DNA from: Burhinus oedicnemus
Taxonomy: Eukaryota; Chordata; Aves; Charadriiformes; Burhinidae
Reading direction: 5' to 3'
DNA length: 64,000 nucleotides
NCBI GenBank assembly: GCA_008921705.1
Contig: VFFE01009051.1
Location: forward strand, 2,853,784 to 2,917,783
Shown here: positions 38,935 to 51,362 of the stretch, piece after piece
Numbering within the stretch: position 1 is the first letter of the stretch
Layout: the number at the start of each line of letters is the position of its first letter
Notes under the pieces: model-generated
What the model was told of the DNA's origin: nothing
The model's database searches: none
The model's input: only the letters and a program-made list of their open reading frames with translations
Translations under genes and position numbers: made by a program

Positions 38935-40494
38935 CGGTACACAGAAGCACAGCACGCTCTCACAAAGAGGTTCAGGTAGAATTTAAGGTGCCCTGACAGT
39001 CACACGCACCTCTCAACTGTAACGGCACAGATGAGATCTCAGTCCTGGCAAGAGGTCAACACTGCCTAAAACTTGCTCATAAAACCAGTCTGAGGAAGGA
39101 AATCTGTAAAGGAAGACCAAGAATAAGCCCTTACTACAGACTTACTACAGATTATTAATCAGTCTCTGGTCTTGCTGCTTCTGCAGAATCAAAAAGAGGA
39201 TACAGCTCTCCCTACCCCCAAAACAGCTAGGTAGTTTGGAAAGTAGCCTGTGTATACAAGCATCTTGTCTGCTCATTCAGGAAAAATACTGCTGCACTTT
39301 CAATGCCACAGTAACCTAGGACTGCAAAGCCCACTCTCTACCAATAATTTAGGTCACTCCTTTTTGGCTTCGAAATTCTTCAGGAACCTACCCACATTGA
39401 GCTGTTTCCTCACTCTTATTAGCTCATACACAAAGTCATGTTAGTTGTGCCTATATTAATCGCTTCAGTGTTTCCTAAGAGCTGGAGTAAAGGAAGCTGA
39501 GATATTCCTTCAAAAATCCCAGATGCAGCATCCATAGGAAAAATAAATAATTATCTCTCAATAAGGAAGAATCTCAATTCAATCAGTTTCTATTCAGGCC
39601 TTGCTCAGAAAAATTCAGTCTTAAGTAGCAAGCCAACTCCAGGAAATGCTAAGCAATAAGAAGGGATTACACTCTCATAAGACACTTTTCAGTTCTCAGG
39701 TGGTCCATTAGTCATTCCTCCCAAGTCAAGATTTCATATTTAATTATTTTGAAAAGATCAAAGCAGAAGTTTCTTCATCATTTTCATCTTGATAGCATTT
39801 TGCATACACTAGCACCACAAATTCAAACCTGCCATAAAATGGGTGTTACTTCATTTCCTGTCCCAAATTTCCATTTGGCACAGTTAGGACAAGGAATCAA
39901 AATCATCACAAAGAGCTGTTCTCCAACCATTACGTGGCTATTACCACCATATATTGCCTTATCAATAAAAGGGGCTAACAATAACTTTTATTTCTAAGAG
40001 AGAGTCAAATAAGCTCTGTTTATAGTACAGCCAGCAGCAAAATGACTTTACTAATAGGTAACAAATTGCCACTCTGATTGGAGCCAGCTGTCTAGCAAAA
40101 AACTGGAATGATGCATTGATGTTTTGGAGCGCTTGCTTTTGTAAAACATTGGCTGGGTGCAGCACTATTTATACGCAGCTCTTCTGTGTGCTGCATTCGA
40201 GATGAAGTGATAGCTACCATCTTAAAACAGCTGTAAAGTTATCTCTGCCATCAAATCATACAAACTGGGGAGTGGTGGTGGTATTTATTCTGGTTTTAAT
40301 AAGGACAGTGAAAACTTACAGTCCAAAATAAGCAGGTATGCCAGTCTACCACTTAACATGGCAGTCTTCAGAAAGACTTGGTCAGCTCTTGCATTTATTC
40401 TGTTCTACTTCAATTGGCTTATACCAGATTTGCAATGACAGAAACATGGATGCTTTCTGAGGCTCTCCCATCTTGATGTTCGTACAGCCTGATT
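38935..40494. other. No gene seen
   Basis: Ordinary unique sequence between the A/C-rich tract and the gap before the LTR. Open frames are at most 82 codons. No internal retroviral region is visible here, so the LTR does not appear to belong to a provirus on this side. Confidence 0.7.
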
Positions 40495-40566
40495 GGGGGG
40501 GGGGGGGGGGGGGGGGGGGGNNNNNNNNNNNNNNNNNNNNCCAGAACCCATCCGGGGGGGGGGGGG
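40495..40566. other. Poly-G run interrupted by a 20-N assembly gap
   Basis: A run of 26 G (40495-40520) meets exactly 20 N (40521-40540). After 'ccagaacccatcc' there is another run of 13 G (40554-40566). A fixed 20-N length suggests a placeholder for an unresolved join and not a measured gap. The true sequence here, including the 5' end of the LTR, is unknown, and any frame reading poly-Gly or poly-Pro across it is an artefact. Confidence 0.9.
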
Positions 40567-40667
40567 CGGCCTCTGTGAGGAGCGGCCGGGGCTGCCCCGA
40601 ACCGGACACAGCTGGTTCCAGCCGGCTCCCACCACAGAGCCCTGCTCAGCCCCTCAGGGGGAACTCG

Positions 40668-40675
40668 TATTTAAG
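40668..40675 (+). promoter_or_regulatory. TATA-like box of the LTR
   Basis: TATTTAAG lies about 300 bases before the LTR poly(A) signal and is followed by the A-rich 'gaaagggcaaaaacacc' stretch typical of this LTR class just before its transcription start. Activity today is unknown. Confidence 0.4.
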
Positions 40676-40974
40676 AAAGGGCAAAAACACCACGCAGGCA
40701 GCGAGGAGCGGAGAAAACATGTGAAACAAACAGCCCGGCGAACACCGAGGCTGGAGGAGGAGCAGGAGCAGCAGCAGCTCCAGGCACCCAAGCAGACATT
40801 TCCCTGGAGAGGGCCACGGAGGAGCAGGTATCTCCCTGCAGCCGAGGACCACACCAGAGCAGTCATCTACACTGCAGCCATGGAGGACTTAAATTAAGCC
40901 TGGGAAAAAGGGGAGGAGAGGGGCTTTTTAAATTTTGTCATTGTTTTTCACCATCCAAATCTATTTTAATTGGC

Positions 40975-40980
40975 AATAAA
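40975..40980 (+). terminator. LTR polyadenylation signal AATAAA
   Basis: AATAAA in the context 'attggcaataaattaattt', at the position expected in this LTR type about 160 bases before its 3' end. It would mark the R region in a functional element. Confidence 0.55.
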
Positions 40981-42284
40981 TTAATTTTCCCCAAGTGGAG
41001 CCTGTTTTGCCTGTGGCAGTGATCTCCCCGTCCCCATCTCAACCCATGAGCTTTATTGTCTTATTTTGTTTCCCTGTCTTGTTGGGGAAGGGGAGTGAGA
41101 GAGTGGCTGGATGGGCGGCTGGCCAAGCTCAGCCTACCACAATAAACATACATCCATAACAGCTAAGCTTTAGGCTTTTCTAAATACCTCTTTCAAATGA
41201 GTTGCAGATCAACACGAGAGCTTGTGTTTAGTGCTTCTTTCAGTTTTAAGACAGACAACAAGGAAAAAAGGGTTTGGATGTCCACGCCATCATTAACAAT
41301 GAATATACTGAGTAGCAAGTAAACCATCTCTTAGCAGAAATGTCTTCTTGTTCAAGGTATATAAAGGATGGTAGTGTTAGCGATATACAGTCTGACAGCA
41401 TTCAAGCTGTTTGACTCTACTCATTCATCACAAATCCTCAACAATTCCACCAGCCTTCTGCCCACAACTTTTTCTTATATTCACAGTAATAACGGAGCGA
41501 AATTTGAGCTGTTTTATGCACTTAAGGGACTTCCTCACAGCAGTATTTACAAAAGGAAATGTTACATTCTTAAAAAATAATGACTTTTGTGTTTTTATAA
41601 TGTGGGGAAGTGCTTAAGCATTTAAAACAAGTAAAATTACACAACATACCGAGGACTGAGGTTCCTCAAAGTTAGTCATTATTTTACAGAAAAATTATGG
41701 GGAAGAGGTGAACTTTCAACTGTGATTTTACAGTCATTGGGTAACACACTGAATAAGCAATCACAATTTAAGAAAGAAAGCTCGAGAGGAAAGAAAATAA
41801 TTTGAAAATATCACCACTTTCCTGAGCTTTTGGGGGAGGTAAATACAAAGAACAACTAGGAAATACCACATTTTCCTCGTACACAAGAGAGGCAAACATG
41901 GAAATAAGGTTTTTACAACAGCTAAGTTACTAAAAGCATTTATAGGACAGAAAGTGAGACTTGGAAACAGAGTATGATGTTGTAATCCTTTCTCTCCTGT
42001 CAGGTCCTTATTTTATCCTTCTTTCCCCCCACACCACTGTCTTTTACAGACTTCTGCCACCTCTCTACCTGATCCCAAAGTGGCAAGAGTTTCTAAGAGC
42101 CTTATACTAAATCTTGTACTCTCCCTGCTCTTGAATTTTGTGACCTAAGGTTTATGGGAGATTTTACTTGTTAACGGAGACCAACATCTAATAAACTATT
42201 ACATCCTTCTAACCTTCACCCATCAGTAGCTCATCCTCAAACTCTGTCGTCACCTATTTGCCACTAGGAGACAGGCTACTCCTT

Positions 42285-42545
42285 GAGATCCCTTCACACT
42301 GCAATGATCGTACTACAGACAGACCTAAACCAGTTATGCACAAGCTAGCTCAGGTTCTGCTGGCAGAGTAGCTGTGACAGTACAAAACTCAGCACAGGAT
42401 GCAATACCCAGCTGCACGGGGCCAGGCTGTTAGCTTTCTGCACTGGCAAAAACCCTCAAGCTCCTTTTTTTAAGGCAAGCTAAGCATTTCTGCACAAGCA
42501 ACAGTCACAATAGGGACTGCAACGTAGACATAACTCCAAGAAACT
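42285..42545 (+). repeat. Possible ancient DNA-transposon-like repeat
   Basis: 'gcacaagctagctcaggttc', 'tgctggcagagtagctgtga', 'gctgcacggggccaggctgt' and the end 'actgcaacgtagacataact' resemble old repeats of turtles and crocodiles ending 'actgcagtgtagacatacc'. The stretch is GC-richer than its flanks. No transposase is present and the termini are not defined. Confidence 0.38.
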
Positions 42546-43359
42546 GTACCTGCAAGCATTTCCCCTCAGAGAAAAAGGCAATTAATTCCCTAAACCACAA
42601 AGGACCCCTGAGGATCTGTGCAGAGGTCAGGGGGTTTTCTCTACTTTAGGGCTGTCCGCAGCACAGTAACATCAATAATGAGCAAGTTCTCAACAGCTGC
42701 CACAGTTTCAGAGGGATTTGTGTGTCACAGAAACAGAGTTTGTAAAACCATTCTAAAAATAAGTTCATTAGCAACCCAGCAAAATTTCTACAGAGTGGGA
42801 AGGGATAACGTTGTGGACACCAACTGTTCCACTTCCCTACTGTGGATGCTCACGCTGTCATACTCTCAAAAAAGGAGACAGGCTGGAGCAGGTAACAGAA
42901 GCATTGGACCTCACCAGTGGGCACTTAACCTCGTTTCCCTGGGGGATTTTGGGTAAGTTCTGCTGGAAGGTGCAAAAGGACAAGAGAGGTTTTACTGATT
43001 TACCAGAAAGAAAAAGTCTACATGTTCAAACACTTCCTCTGAAGGACATAACCACTAGTCACACCTTAGCAAAAAAATACATTTTCATACCAAAGGCAGT
43101 AATTATACAGCATTAAAAAAAAACCCAAACAACCCTATACTCAGTGTAGTGATTGTTCTCTACGTTGCTAGAGCCAGATACTTCATGCAGTTGCCACCGT
43201 ATAAAATAATTCCAAAGTATTATATACATTCAAAATGCATATAATAAAACTGCAAAAGACCGTCTCAACACAGTACAATACACAAGTAACTGCAAAGAAA
43301 CAATTGTGTGTTTTTCTGCCTCCTGGGTAGTTAACACTGCTTTTAATTTCATCTCTGTC

Positions 43360-43570
43360 TTTTCATATTATCATCTGCAGAAGCTCATGGCCAAGAGTTT
43401 GCCCTGGTAATAGCTGACTGTTCCCTTTGATATCATCACTGCTTGCTCTTTATGGACAGGCCAATATTCATTGTGATTAGCAAGGGACAGCCCTGTCTAT
43501 CCAGATTAGTCATGAATACTTAGCAGTTCACTCCATGCATCATCACTAATTGCTGTGAAAGAAAATGTCT
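43360..43570. promoter_or_regulatory. Candidate conserved non-coding element
   Basis: Two GATTAG sites (43475 and 43504), TAATTG at 43547 and words such as 'ggccaatattcattgtg' and 'agtcatgaatactta' in compact, repeat-free sequence. The evidence is the same kind as for 45560-46080 and has the same limits. Confidence 0.28.
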
Positions 43571-45559
43571 GCATTTCTTTTTTAAACAAAAAAGACCATA
43601 ATTTTCTCTCTCCAGGGAAGACAACAATGCTTCGCTTGTATTCAGCACAGTTGGTAAGAATTTGTTTCCATCAGTAATTCCAGGAAATAATACCATGTTG
43701 GTCAGCTTTTTTGTTTTTTTGCCTGAGATTTAATGTTCCATGAACCTGTACTAGAATATTACTTTCTAAAAAAAAGACTCAGAAAGGTATTATCAGGTAA
43801 CTCATAGTTATTCTAGTCCTTAAACTGCATGACCATGCATTCCTAGATGATAATCCTAAGGAAAATTTAGCGACAAGTCTTCCTAACATAGCAATGAGCG
43901 TGGGTGAGTGTGCATGCCTAGTCCTACAAAGATACGAAGGTACTATTTCTATTCCCAGTTTAGCTCATATTCTTGAAAGAAAAAGGCCAAATCACCACAC
44001 ATTTAAACAGGATATAGTTTTATCTTCCCCATATTTGGATGGTCCCTGTGAGAAATTTGGGGTTTCCTCAAAAGTTACGTTTATAAGATTATCAATTGTT
44101 TTTTCTAATAGACGTTTTTAAAATAAGTTGGGTTTTGGTTTTGTTGATTTTTGTTTGGTTGAGTTTTATCTGATCTGTTATGGAAGTGGATCCATGTTAA
44201 TATTCCTGGGTTTGTTTCTGGTGGTGACTGACATGCTTAAGGGAAAACGTGGCCTGTTTACACTAAAATAATACTGAAGTGATACCAACAGTATTTAAAA
44301 GATTTTTTCATAAAGATGACATTTTACATCTTCATTCTCTAAAACAAAATAAAAAATATGGAATGTGTAATCATTGCATAAATTATGCGCATACCATTTT
44401 GCCACAGGATAATTATTTTGTGTCGGAAAATACTTTTTTCCATCAGATTTTTTTCCTGCAATGAAAGAAAATTTGCGTAAGATTGATTTATAAAATTTTA
44501 TCTGCCAGGAAAGTGCTGTTAGCTAATACAGCCTCCTGCACCAAGAGCTATTCCTCCTCTATAGGACAGCACTAGAAATCACATAGCTGAAATGGAGGAA
44601 CAAAATATAGGAGGTAAACAAATTTTTTAAAAAAATCATTGTAGAACCATCAAGGATTTTACAGATGCTTGGTTTCACACAGTCATGAAGGCAAGGAAAC
44701 TGAAGGTTTCGTAGTAGCTTTGCACACATGCCTTTCTGCTACCCTTCCTTTGCCACAGCTGCCAAATATCATGACCTTGCCACCTCAAGCCAGAAACTCA
44801 GTTCAGGCTAAAGTTCTCTTTTGGTGTTCATTTTGGCATGAAAATAAACTCTGATCACAGAGCTAACATATCCGATAAATCTTTCCAGTCATCAATGGCT
44901 CTCTCTACATCAGTAACTAGTACAGTCCAGAAAAATCAAGTCTGAAGAGAACATCAATAAATACTCAGGAACACTAGCTTTACTAGTTTTACTTTGCTTG
45001 CATTTGTTTAGGTTTTTTTTTTTGTTGTTGTTGTTTATTTTTTTCTCCAGACTAGTTCTAACCTGGTACCATGGACCGGATGCTGGTTAGCAGCTGGGTC
45101 ATGCTGGGTGCACTCCTGGACTGCATCTTCCAGTTTAGGTTCATCCAAAAGGAATCCAGTCCTCACACACTGAGACAGCTCCATAACACAAACCAAAGCA
45201 GAGTGAGTGGCGACAATGGAGGGATTCCCTTCACAAACATGTTCCTTATCTAATCTAAAGTGCTTAAATTGATGTACTCAGGATGACTTTAAAAAAAAAA
45301 AAAAAAGCATTTGTTTCCATGAAAGTAAATTTGTGCACAAAATAATTCAAGAAAGTTTTTGCATTGGATATGAACATCAGTTACTATGTTAGTGAAGAGT
45401 TAGTAAGGCACCTTCTGTCAAGACTTTTTTTAGCTTAGCTTTTTGTTGAACATCTGGCAGACACAACAGAGGAGGGACACTTCTGAAAATGTCCTCAGTC
45501 AATCAATACAGGAACACCTAAGGAGGATTAGTGTGTCCTATTTAAAGTTTTGACCTGGA

Positions 45560-46080
45560 GCTGTCACCATTTAACATTCACCATAAACCATTTTGATTAC
45601 TATTGTCAGACTGCACATGGAAGATGCAAGCCATGCAAGTAGAATATTTAAGATCTTTCTGCTGCTCTCCTGTAAATCTGATAATGAAATCAATCTGCTA
45701 ATTAACTGTTAATTCATTTCTGTACAGCCATTAGTGTGCTGTCACTCCTGCACCTATATATTATATGTTTTCTTGCATTGTTACTGTATTCCACATTTTT
45801 CCAGGAGACACATTGTGAATGTTATTCCATATTCCAAAACCTCCATGGCAGTATCTATTTGTGCATTACTGTTATTGATAAAACACATTGCCTATGATAA
45901 TAATTTATAAAGCAGCTGGAAAAACTAATCAGAAATTCAAGTTATTGAAGTTCTTGCAGCTGCTTCCACATTGATTATGATAAATTTTTCTGTATTGTCT
46001 TTCAGAAATCTTTATTGTTTACAGTAGATCTGATGCTAAAATACTAGCTGTTCTATAAAACCGATGAAAATTACATACCT
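45560..46080. promoter_or_regulatory. Candidate conserved non-coding element
   Basis: AT-rich, repeat-free sequence dense in homeodomain-type and related words: 'tctgataatgaaatcaatct', 'ctaattaactgttaattcat' (TAATTA at 45699), 'ccattagtgtgctgtcactc' and 'gttattgataaaacac'. It reads like vertebrate developmental enhancers, which is pattern judgement only; a single genome cannot show conservation. Confidence 0.3.
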
Positions 46081-49000
46081 TCTTCTGAGAATATATGCAA
46101 AACCTTGAATCTGTGTATAGCTACTAACTGTAACATAGAAGTCCACATACACAGACCAAGGTGAAGAATCAGAGCCTTAGATTTATTATGTAAAAAATGT
46201 TGTTTTTCTAATTTATATCAGTGCCTGTAGCCCCTTAAAAACATATTTTTCCTGTAAAATCTCTTTTAGCTTTCTGATCTCAGGCATTCCTAAATGACTA
46301 AACATGAATTCAAGACATGAGATTTAAAACAGATTTTGTCTGTCAATCTAAAACATCTTCTATTCATCTGGAAAGTCTTAATTAAGGACATGTATTTTCA
46401 GCCTTTTTTTTTTTCCTAGTGACTATAGTGTAAGCCCTATTTTAAGACATTTTAATTGTGAACATTCTGATCATCAGCAAGACACACTGTAAATTCAGGA
46501 CTAAGAATATCTGAAAAGATAATTCAGTAAATAGAGGTCTGCAATGTCACTCCTGCATTGTTAACTGTAAGCTCAGGCTGTACTTCTTGCAGGAGAGAGA
46601 GCTGGAGTAAATGCAAGACGTATCCACACTCCTACTCATCCGTCACCAACCATCAGGGTCTAGAAAAAAATAACAGGTGCAGTCTTCAACTGGTTGTTGA
46701 CAATGACACCCTTAGCAGGGCTTAGATCCACTAATGAACATCGACATTCAGAAGCTCAAACAAAAGTGTCATGTTAACAGTTCAGGTGATTTTTACTCCT
46801 ATCATTCCTCCATTTATGGATGGAAGAAATTCAGTAAGAACAAGCGGATATCCAGGACTGATACCATGTTATTTTATCTCTTTTCCATCTGCAGAAATTC
46901 AGGTGTGCCTTAACTGCTGATTATACAGGCAATATATACAAGCCCAGTGCACCTGTGCTGAGGCTATTCCTAGCTCTAAAGCACAATTATTCTTAAGCTA
47001 TCCTTTCAGATGCAGGCCTACTTAAAACAAAATGTTTGTTTCCTCTGTGGTCTTTTCGCTAGCCAGGGTGCAACTTTGGTGGGTCTGGAGCCATAGGGTC
47101 AGCAGTAGAGCCACAGAGATCTCTTGGCTGGGAACAACTAACTCTTTCCCTTCTTTCCTCACCATGCCTTTTCTTTCTGCATCTGAGGGGAGAAGGTCAT
47201 CTCCTTCCTGTTGCCTGAACACACAACACACATTTATTATGTTCAAGACTTCGAACAGGGAGTACAACTGTCTCACCAGCTGACTCTCATGCTGGGAAGA
47301 ACTGCTCTTTCTGACAGCTCTGGAATCTAAAGGTGATTTTTTATTTTTTTTTTTTTTCCTCGTGTAATAAGATTGGCAAAGTGCCATCTGGCATCCCGAG
47401 GTCTGATCTGGGATTTAGATTCTAATTCGTGCACAGTGGGAGAGTTCCAGTAACACTGGTAGGTTAGAAAGAGTCAAACAGAAATCCTTGTACGTCAATA
47501 AATTGCCTGGTCAGAGCCTGAAGTAGGAAGGAATACATCCTGTGCAGCTAGTGATTCTTTCTGTCTCTGTTATCAAACTCCTCATTTTGGGGCTTTCAGT
47601 CAAGGCTGCTTGGTAGATCTGCAGATGTAGATGGGAGTCTGGCCTGCACATTTACCCAAAACTTCCTTAGAAATCAAAAACCATTAGAACATCTTTGATG
47701 CAATCCTGCCAGGTAATTTGGAGCATACGTTCAAGTTGAATACAAAGGTATAAATGAAGTTACAGCCTCCTAACATAACTCTTGTTACCTATACCACAGC
47801 ATGTACTGATACAAGCAAAAACTGCCAGTGACAAGTCACTTCATGTTCCTGTAGTTTGCTAAAGTGTCCTAGAAGTGAAAATAGGTTGTTTCCGTATGTA
47901 TTTTGAGACCTTTTCTCATAAATTGAGTGACACTAAATTTAAATGAATACATAAAAATCATCTTCACCATTGACTCCAGTTTCTCTTGGAGACATTTCAT
48001 GACTATCTTCAGTGCCAAAGAAATGTTATCTGCCCCATTACAGAATCCCAAGGGAGACACGGTGCTCTAGTTTTTCACAAGGAAAATTAGACAAGGTCAC
48101 ATATATGGAGGGAATGAGGGCTGGAAGAAGTAAAATACAGGGCTACGAGAGACTAAGGAACTAATAGAAGAAACTACCAGCTCTTACCTACGCTGTGATT
48201 TTTGCGGTGTTGGCATATGTCACTTATCTTGCTGTAAAAGATGAAATATAAATCTTCTTAATAATGAAGACAGTCTAAAATTCACTGGGAGTGAGGCACT
48301 GTATAGCAATTTGCACCGCTTGCAGTAGGTTTAAAGTATCTTCCTCCGGGTTAGGCTTCCGTAATGCACAGCAAATACACATTCACTCAGAAGTGAATGT
48401 GTGACTTGAACCAAGTCTGATTTTAGTGAATTCATTTCTGAGACAAATGACCCAATTGAGTACAATGGCTCTGTGAAGCTGCCTGGAGTAAAACATATGA
48501 GTAAGTAAGTGATTGCATGATTGAGGCCCGAGACATTAAGAAACATACTGCTGCTACCCAGTAATAGCATCATTAATGCAGCCGTTTATTGGTTTATTTT
48601 TACTTAGAACAGGAGAAAATGCATTGCCCTTCTGAGACCACAAGAAATCAATACATTTTCAGCTTTTAATAACATGATCTAAACCAGTTGCTATAGTCGG
48701 CAGTGAAATCTGTTGTGAGTATATGACGCCATTCATTCTCTCCACAATATTATTCACATTTTAACAGACACCAGCAAAGACTTCAGTGAGGCAATAATTA
48801 AACCTATGCTACAACTGCCTAAAATGAAAATTATGTACATTAAGAAGCCTAAAAAATTCTCTTAATGTCTTCATTGTTTTCATAACAAAGAAAACAAATA
48901 GAGTCACCAAAATGTACATGTTGTACAATCACCAACTCACAACAGCACCGAACTTCGTATTAACAGCACATCACTGACTACACTTAGGCTGTAAAAATAC

Positions 49001-50559
49001 CAAGTATCACACATACATAAATGCATGCTGAATCAAATGCCATACACGTTTATCAGACCTACCGACACCCTATTTTGAGAAGACCCACTGTTACATATTA
49101 ACATTCTTAAATGGTTTTTTTTCGCTGAATCTAAGTATACTGCTGGGACTTAGGAACTTGATTATAATATTAAGCCTCAAATTCCCCGACAAAGCAGTAA
49201 GAACAAGTACTATTTTGGGAAAGAGATGTTATTATGGACCTTCAAAGTGAAAGTGGCACCACTGACTCAGTAGCAGGAGCTCTTTCAGAAGTAGTATGCC
49301 TCCAGAAGGGAGGGCAGCACTCCTTAAAGAAAGACAGACAGGGATGAGTAAAGTCAGTGCACATCACCCTTCCTGGCCACCTATGCCAAAAGCTTTAAAA
49401 AGTCATTTACCTTTAATTTTGTTTTAAAGTCTCCTCATTCGTTATTACTCTCACAAGAGCAGAGCAGAAACTCAAAGAAACATCATGGGTTAATCCTTGG
49501 AAGCACATATGTGAAACCTTCAGTTTTAAAAGCTGAAAACTTGTAAATACGTAAGTAGTAACTGGGCTCATCTGGCTTAAAAAAGAATTCATTTGCAATA
49601 GATATAATTCAAAATAAATAGTTTGAAGAGCAATCATTATTTCACCAAGTATGATATAACAGCCTTCTCCATGCTATAAGCACCCACTGTCAGAAGTGTT
49701 TATCTTGCTCACAGCTTTTATTTTTGATGTACAGCCTAAGAAAACACCTCTTTGCTTACATCCAGTTCGTTTTTCCTTTCAGTCGCACCAGATCAAGTCT
49801 ATAGATGTTTTACTTTACCCAATATTTTATCACCATTTTTAGGACTCTCGTAGTATTTCCAAAGTACAAGAGAATTAAGAAGCTCTTTAGGATTCTTATC
49901 TGTTGGGGTTGTCTGTAAGCTCCTAAATTTTTAACATACAGATTCAATTTCCCTTTGTGTCTTATAATGAAGACCCAACACCCCAGAGAATGTAATTGGG
50001 CAAGCGCATTTTAGCCACTCTATCAAATTATGACGTTTCCAGTGCTGTAAGCTTCACCAACCAAAAGGGACTCTGTGGGACTCCACTTGGGCAGAGATTG
50101 TGCTGTAGGAATGCATTTCAAAACTAAACAGTGTTGGGAAGAACTTGATTCATTCCAAAAACAATGAGGTTGCTGGTACCCTGCCCAAACATATACATAC
50201 TAATATTTTTATTTTTTTTATCCAGACAAATAAGAATACTTCACATCATCAGTTTGCAACTGAACATCACTCAGTCAAGCAGCTTAGGCAGACGTACTCA
50301 GCATGTCAGCTTCTGTGAATCCTAAACCTTGGTGCCAACGAGTTACATAAAGGGGATTGCAGCTGACATAAACAGTCAACCATAGGCACTGAAATATTTG
50401 CAAATATAAAACTTAACAGGGGCCACGGACTCAAGAAAATATAGCCATCTGATGCTTCTCATTTGCTAGTTAGACAGGGGTTTGTAAAGATAGTTACTTT
50501 TTTCCACCTGCCTTTGCAACTTGACAGTAACAGTGGTTCTCCAGTGTGGTATTGAATTA

Positions 50560-50900
50560 GGAGGCATTTTGTTTGTATTGTTAGAGCCTTAATTGAAACA
50601 GTCAGAGAGAAATGCTTTATTACAGAGAGAGAAAGGACTTTTTTAATAAGGCTCTAAGGAGACTCAGTTTTAATGATGCTTAACACAATGTTTTAAACCA
50701 CACAGTACATCTACACGCTATTTCTTGTTAAATGTTGGTTATTTAACAGCAGGCTGGCACCAGATTGCCTGCTGCGGATAGTTAGGGCTCGCTCATACAA
50801 GTTCTGACAGTCTCAACATTGATGAAAGACAGTGTCAATTTTAATTCTTACAGTATTTCACTTCTTGACATTTGCTTTGTGAGACTACTATTTATAACAG
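50560..50900. promoter_or_regulatory. Candidate conserved non-coding element
   Basis: Repeat-free sequence with 'gagccttaattgaaacagtc', 'tttttaataaggctct' and 'gatagttagggctcgctc'. 'AGAGCCTTA' at about 50584 and 'TAAGGCTCT' at about 50648 form an inverted pair 60 bases apart. Enhancer identity is inference. Confidence 0.25.
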
Positions 50901-51362
50901 ATGTTCTTCGCATGGCAGTAAGTGTAAACACAAATATAATCAACTGCTAAGCTTTATGTCCTGACGTCACTTGGAACACTAGGTATAAGACCAGGATTAT
51001 AAACAGTAGATATATCTGTTCCTCATAGGTGTTTAACACTCAGCACTTTTGATACAGATATGAAAATACTGATGTAAGACTCCAGCTGTTAAACGTTACT
51101 AGTCAGCAGTTGAAAAGAGCAAGGACAATACAGAAAACCAAGTTTAGCAGCATATTATTAAGTTAACTTATATGGATGTTGAGAATAATAAATGTTAATT
51201 AGGCAAGCCTTTGAAAAAACTATCAAAGTATGAATTTTCAATTAAGTTGTTTAACCACAGTCCAGTTATATTTCAAATCAGTGGACAACATTTAATTTTC
51301 AAGAATTTTTCTTTTTTTCCCTTCTCCCACTTGGGCGATTTTCGCATTTTTACTTGGGATAA

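Larger units (their letters stand above)
40541..41141 (+). mobile_element. Endogenous retrovirus LTR (solo or partial), 5' end in gap
   Basis: This segment is much richer in GC at its 5' half than its surroundings and matches a widespread avian endogenous-retrovirus LTR type that I recognise from its word order: a 'ctgtgaggagcggccggggc' block, a TATTTAAG TATA-like box at 40668, a purine-rich 'gaggagcaggagcagcagca' stretch, and imperfect repeats of 'gaggagcaggt...ccctgcagcc' and 'catggaggac'. Then follow 'aattggcaataaattaatt' with the poly(A) signal, 'tgcctgtggcagtgatctcc', and an end at ACCACA (41136-41141). The CA end fits the LTR rule. The 5' boundary is lost in the poly-G run and gap, so a target-site duplication cannot be checked. 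I see no internal gag, pol or env sequence on either side, which favours a solo LTR. Family assignment is not attempted. Confidence 0.72.
41142..51360. other. No gene seen: unique sequence with candidate regulatory stretches
   Basis: Contains the old repeat at 42285, candidate elements at 43360, 45560 and 50560, and T-rich tracts at 44127-44168, 45012-45046 and 47339-47358. The 112-codon frame at 42618-42956 and 121-codon minus frame at 47022-47387 have no recognisable domain; the latter begins in a T-run read as poly-Lys. Confidence 0.68.

Noticed and set aside
40493..40897. Open frame of 134 codons reading through the gap
   Set aside because: It crosses 20 N and a poly-G run (poly-Gly) and lies within LTR sequence, so it is a composition artefact.
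42618..42956. 112-codon plus-strand frame
   Set aside because: No family resemblance; the sequence upstream looks like an old repeat.
47022..47387. 121-codon minus-strand open frame
   Set aside because: Starts beside a T-run read as poly-Lys, has no recognisable domain and overlaps an 83-codon plus-strand frame.
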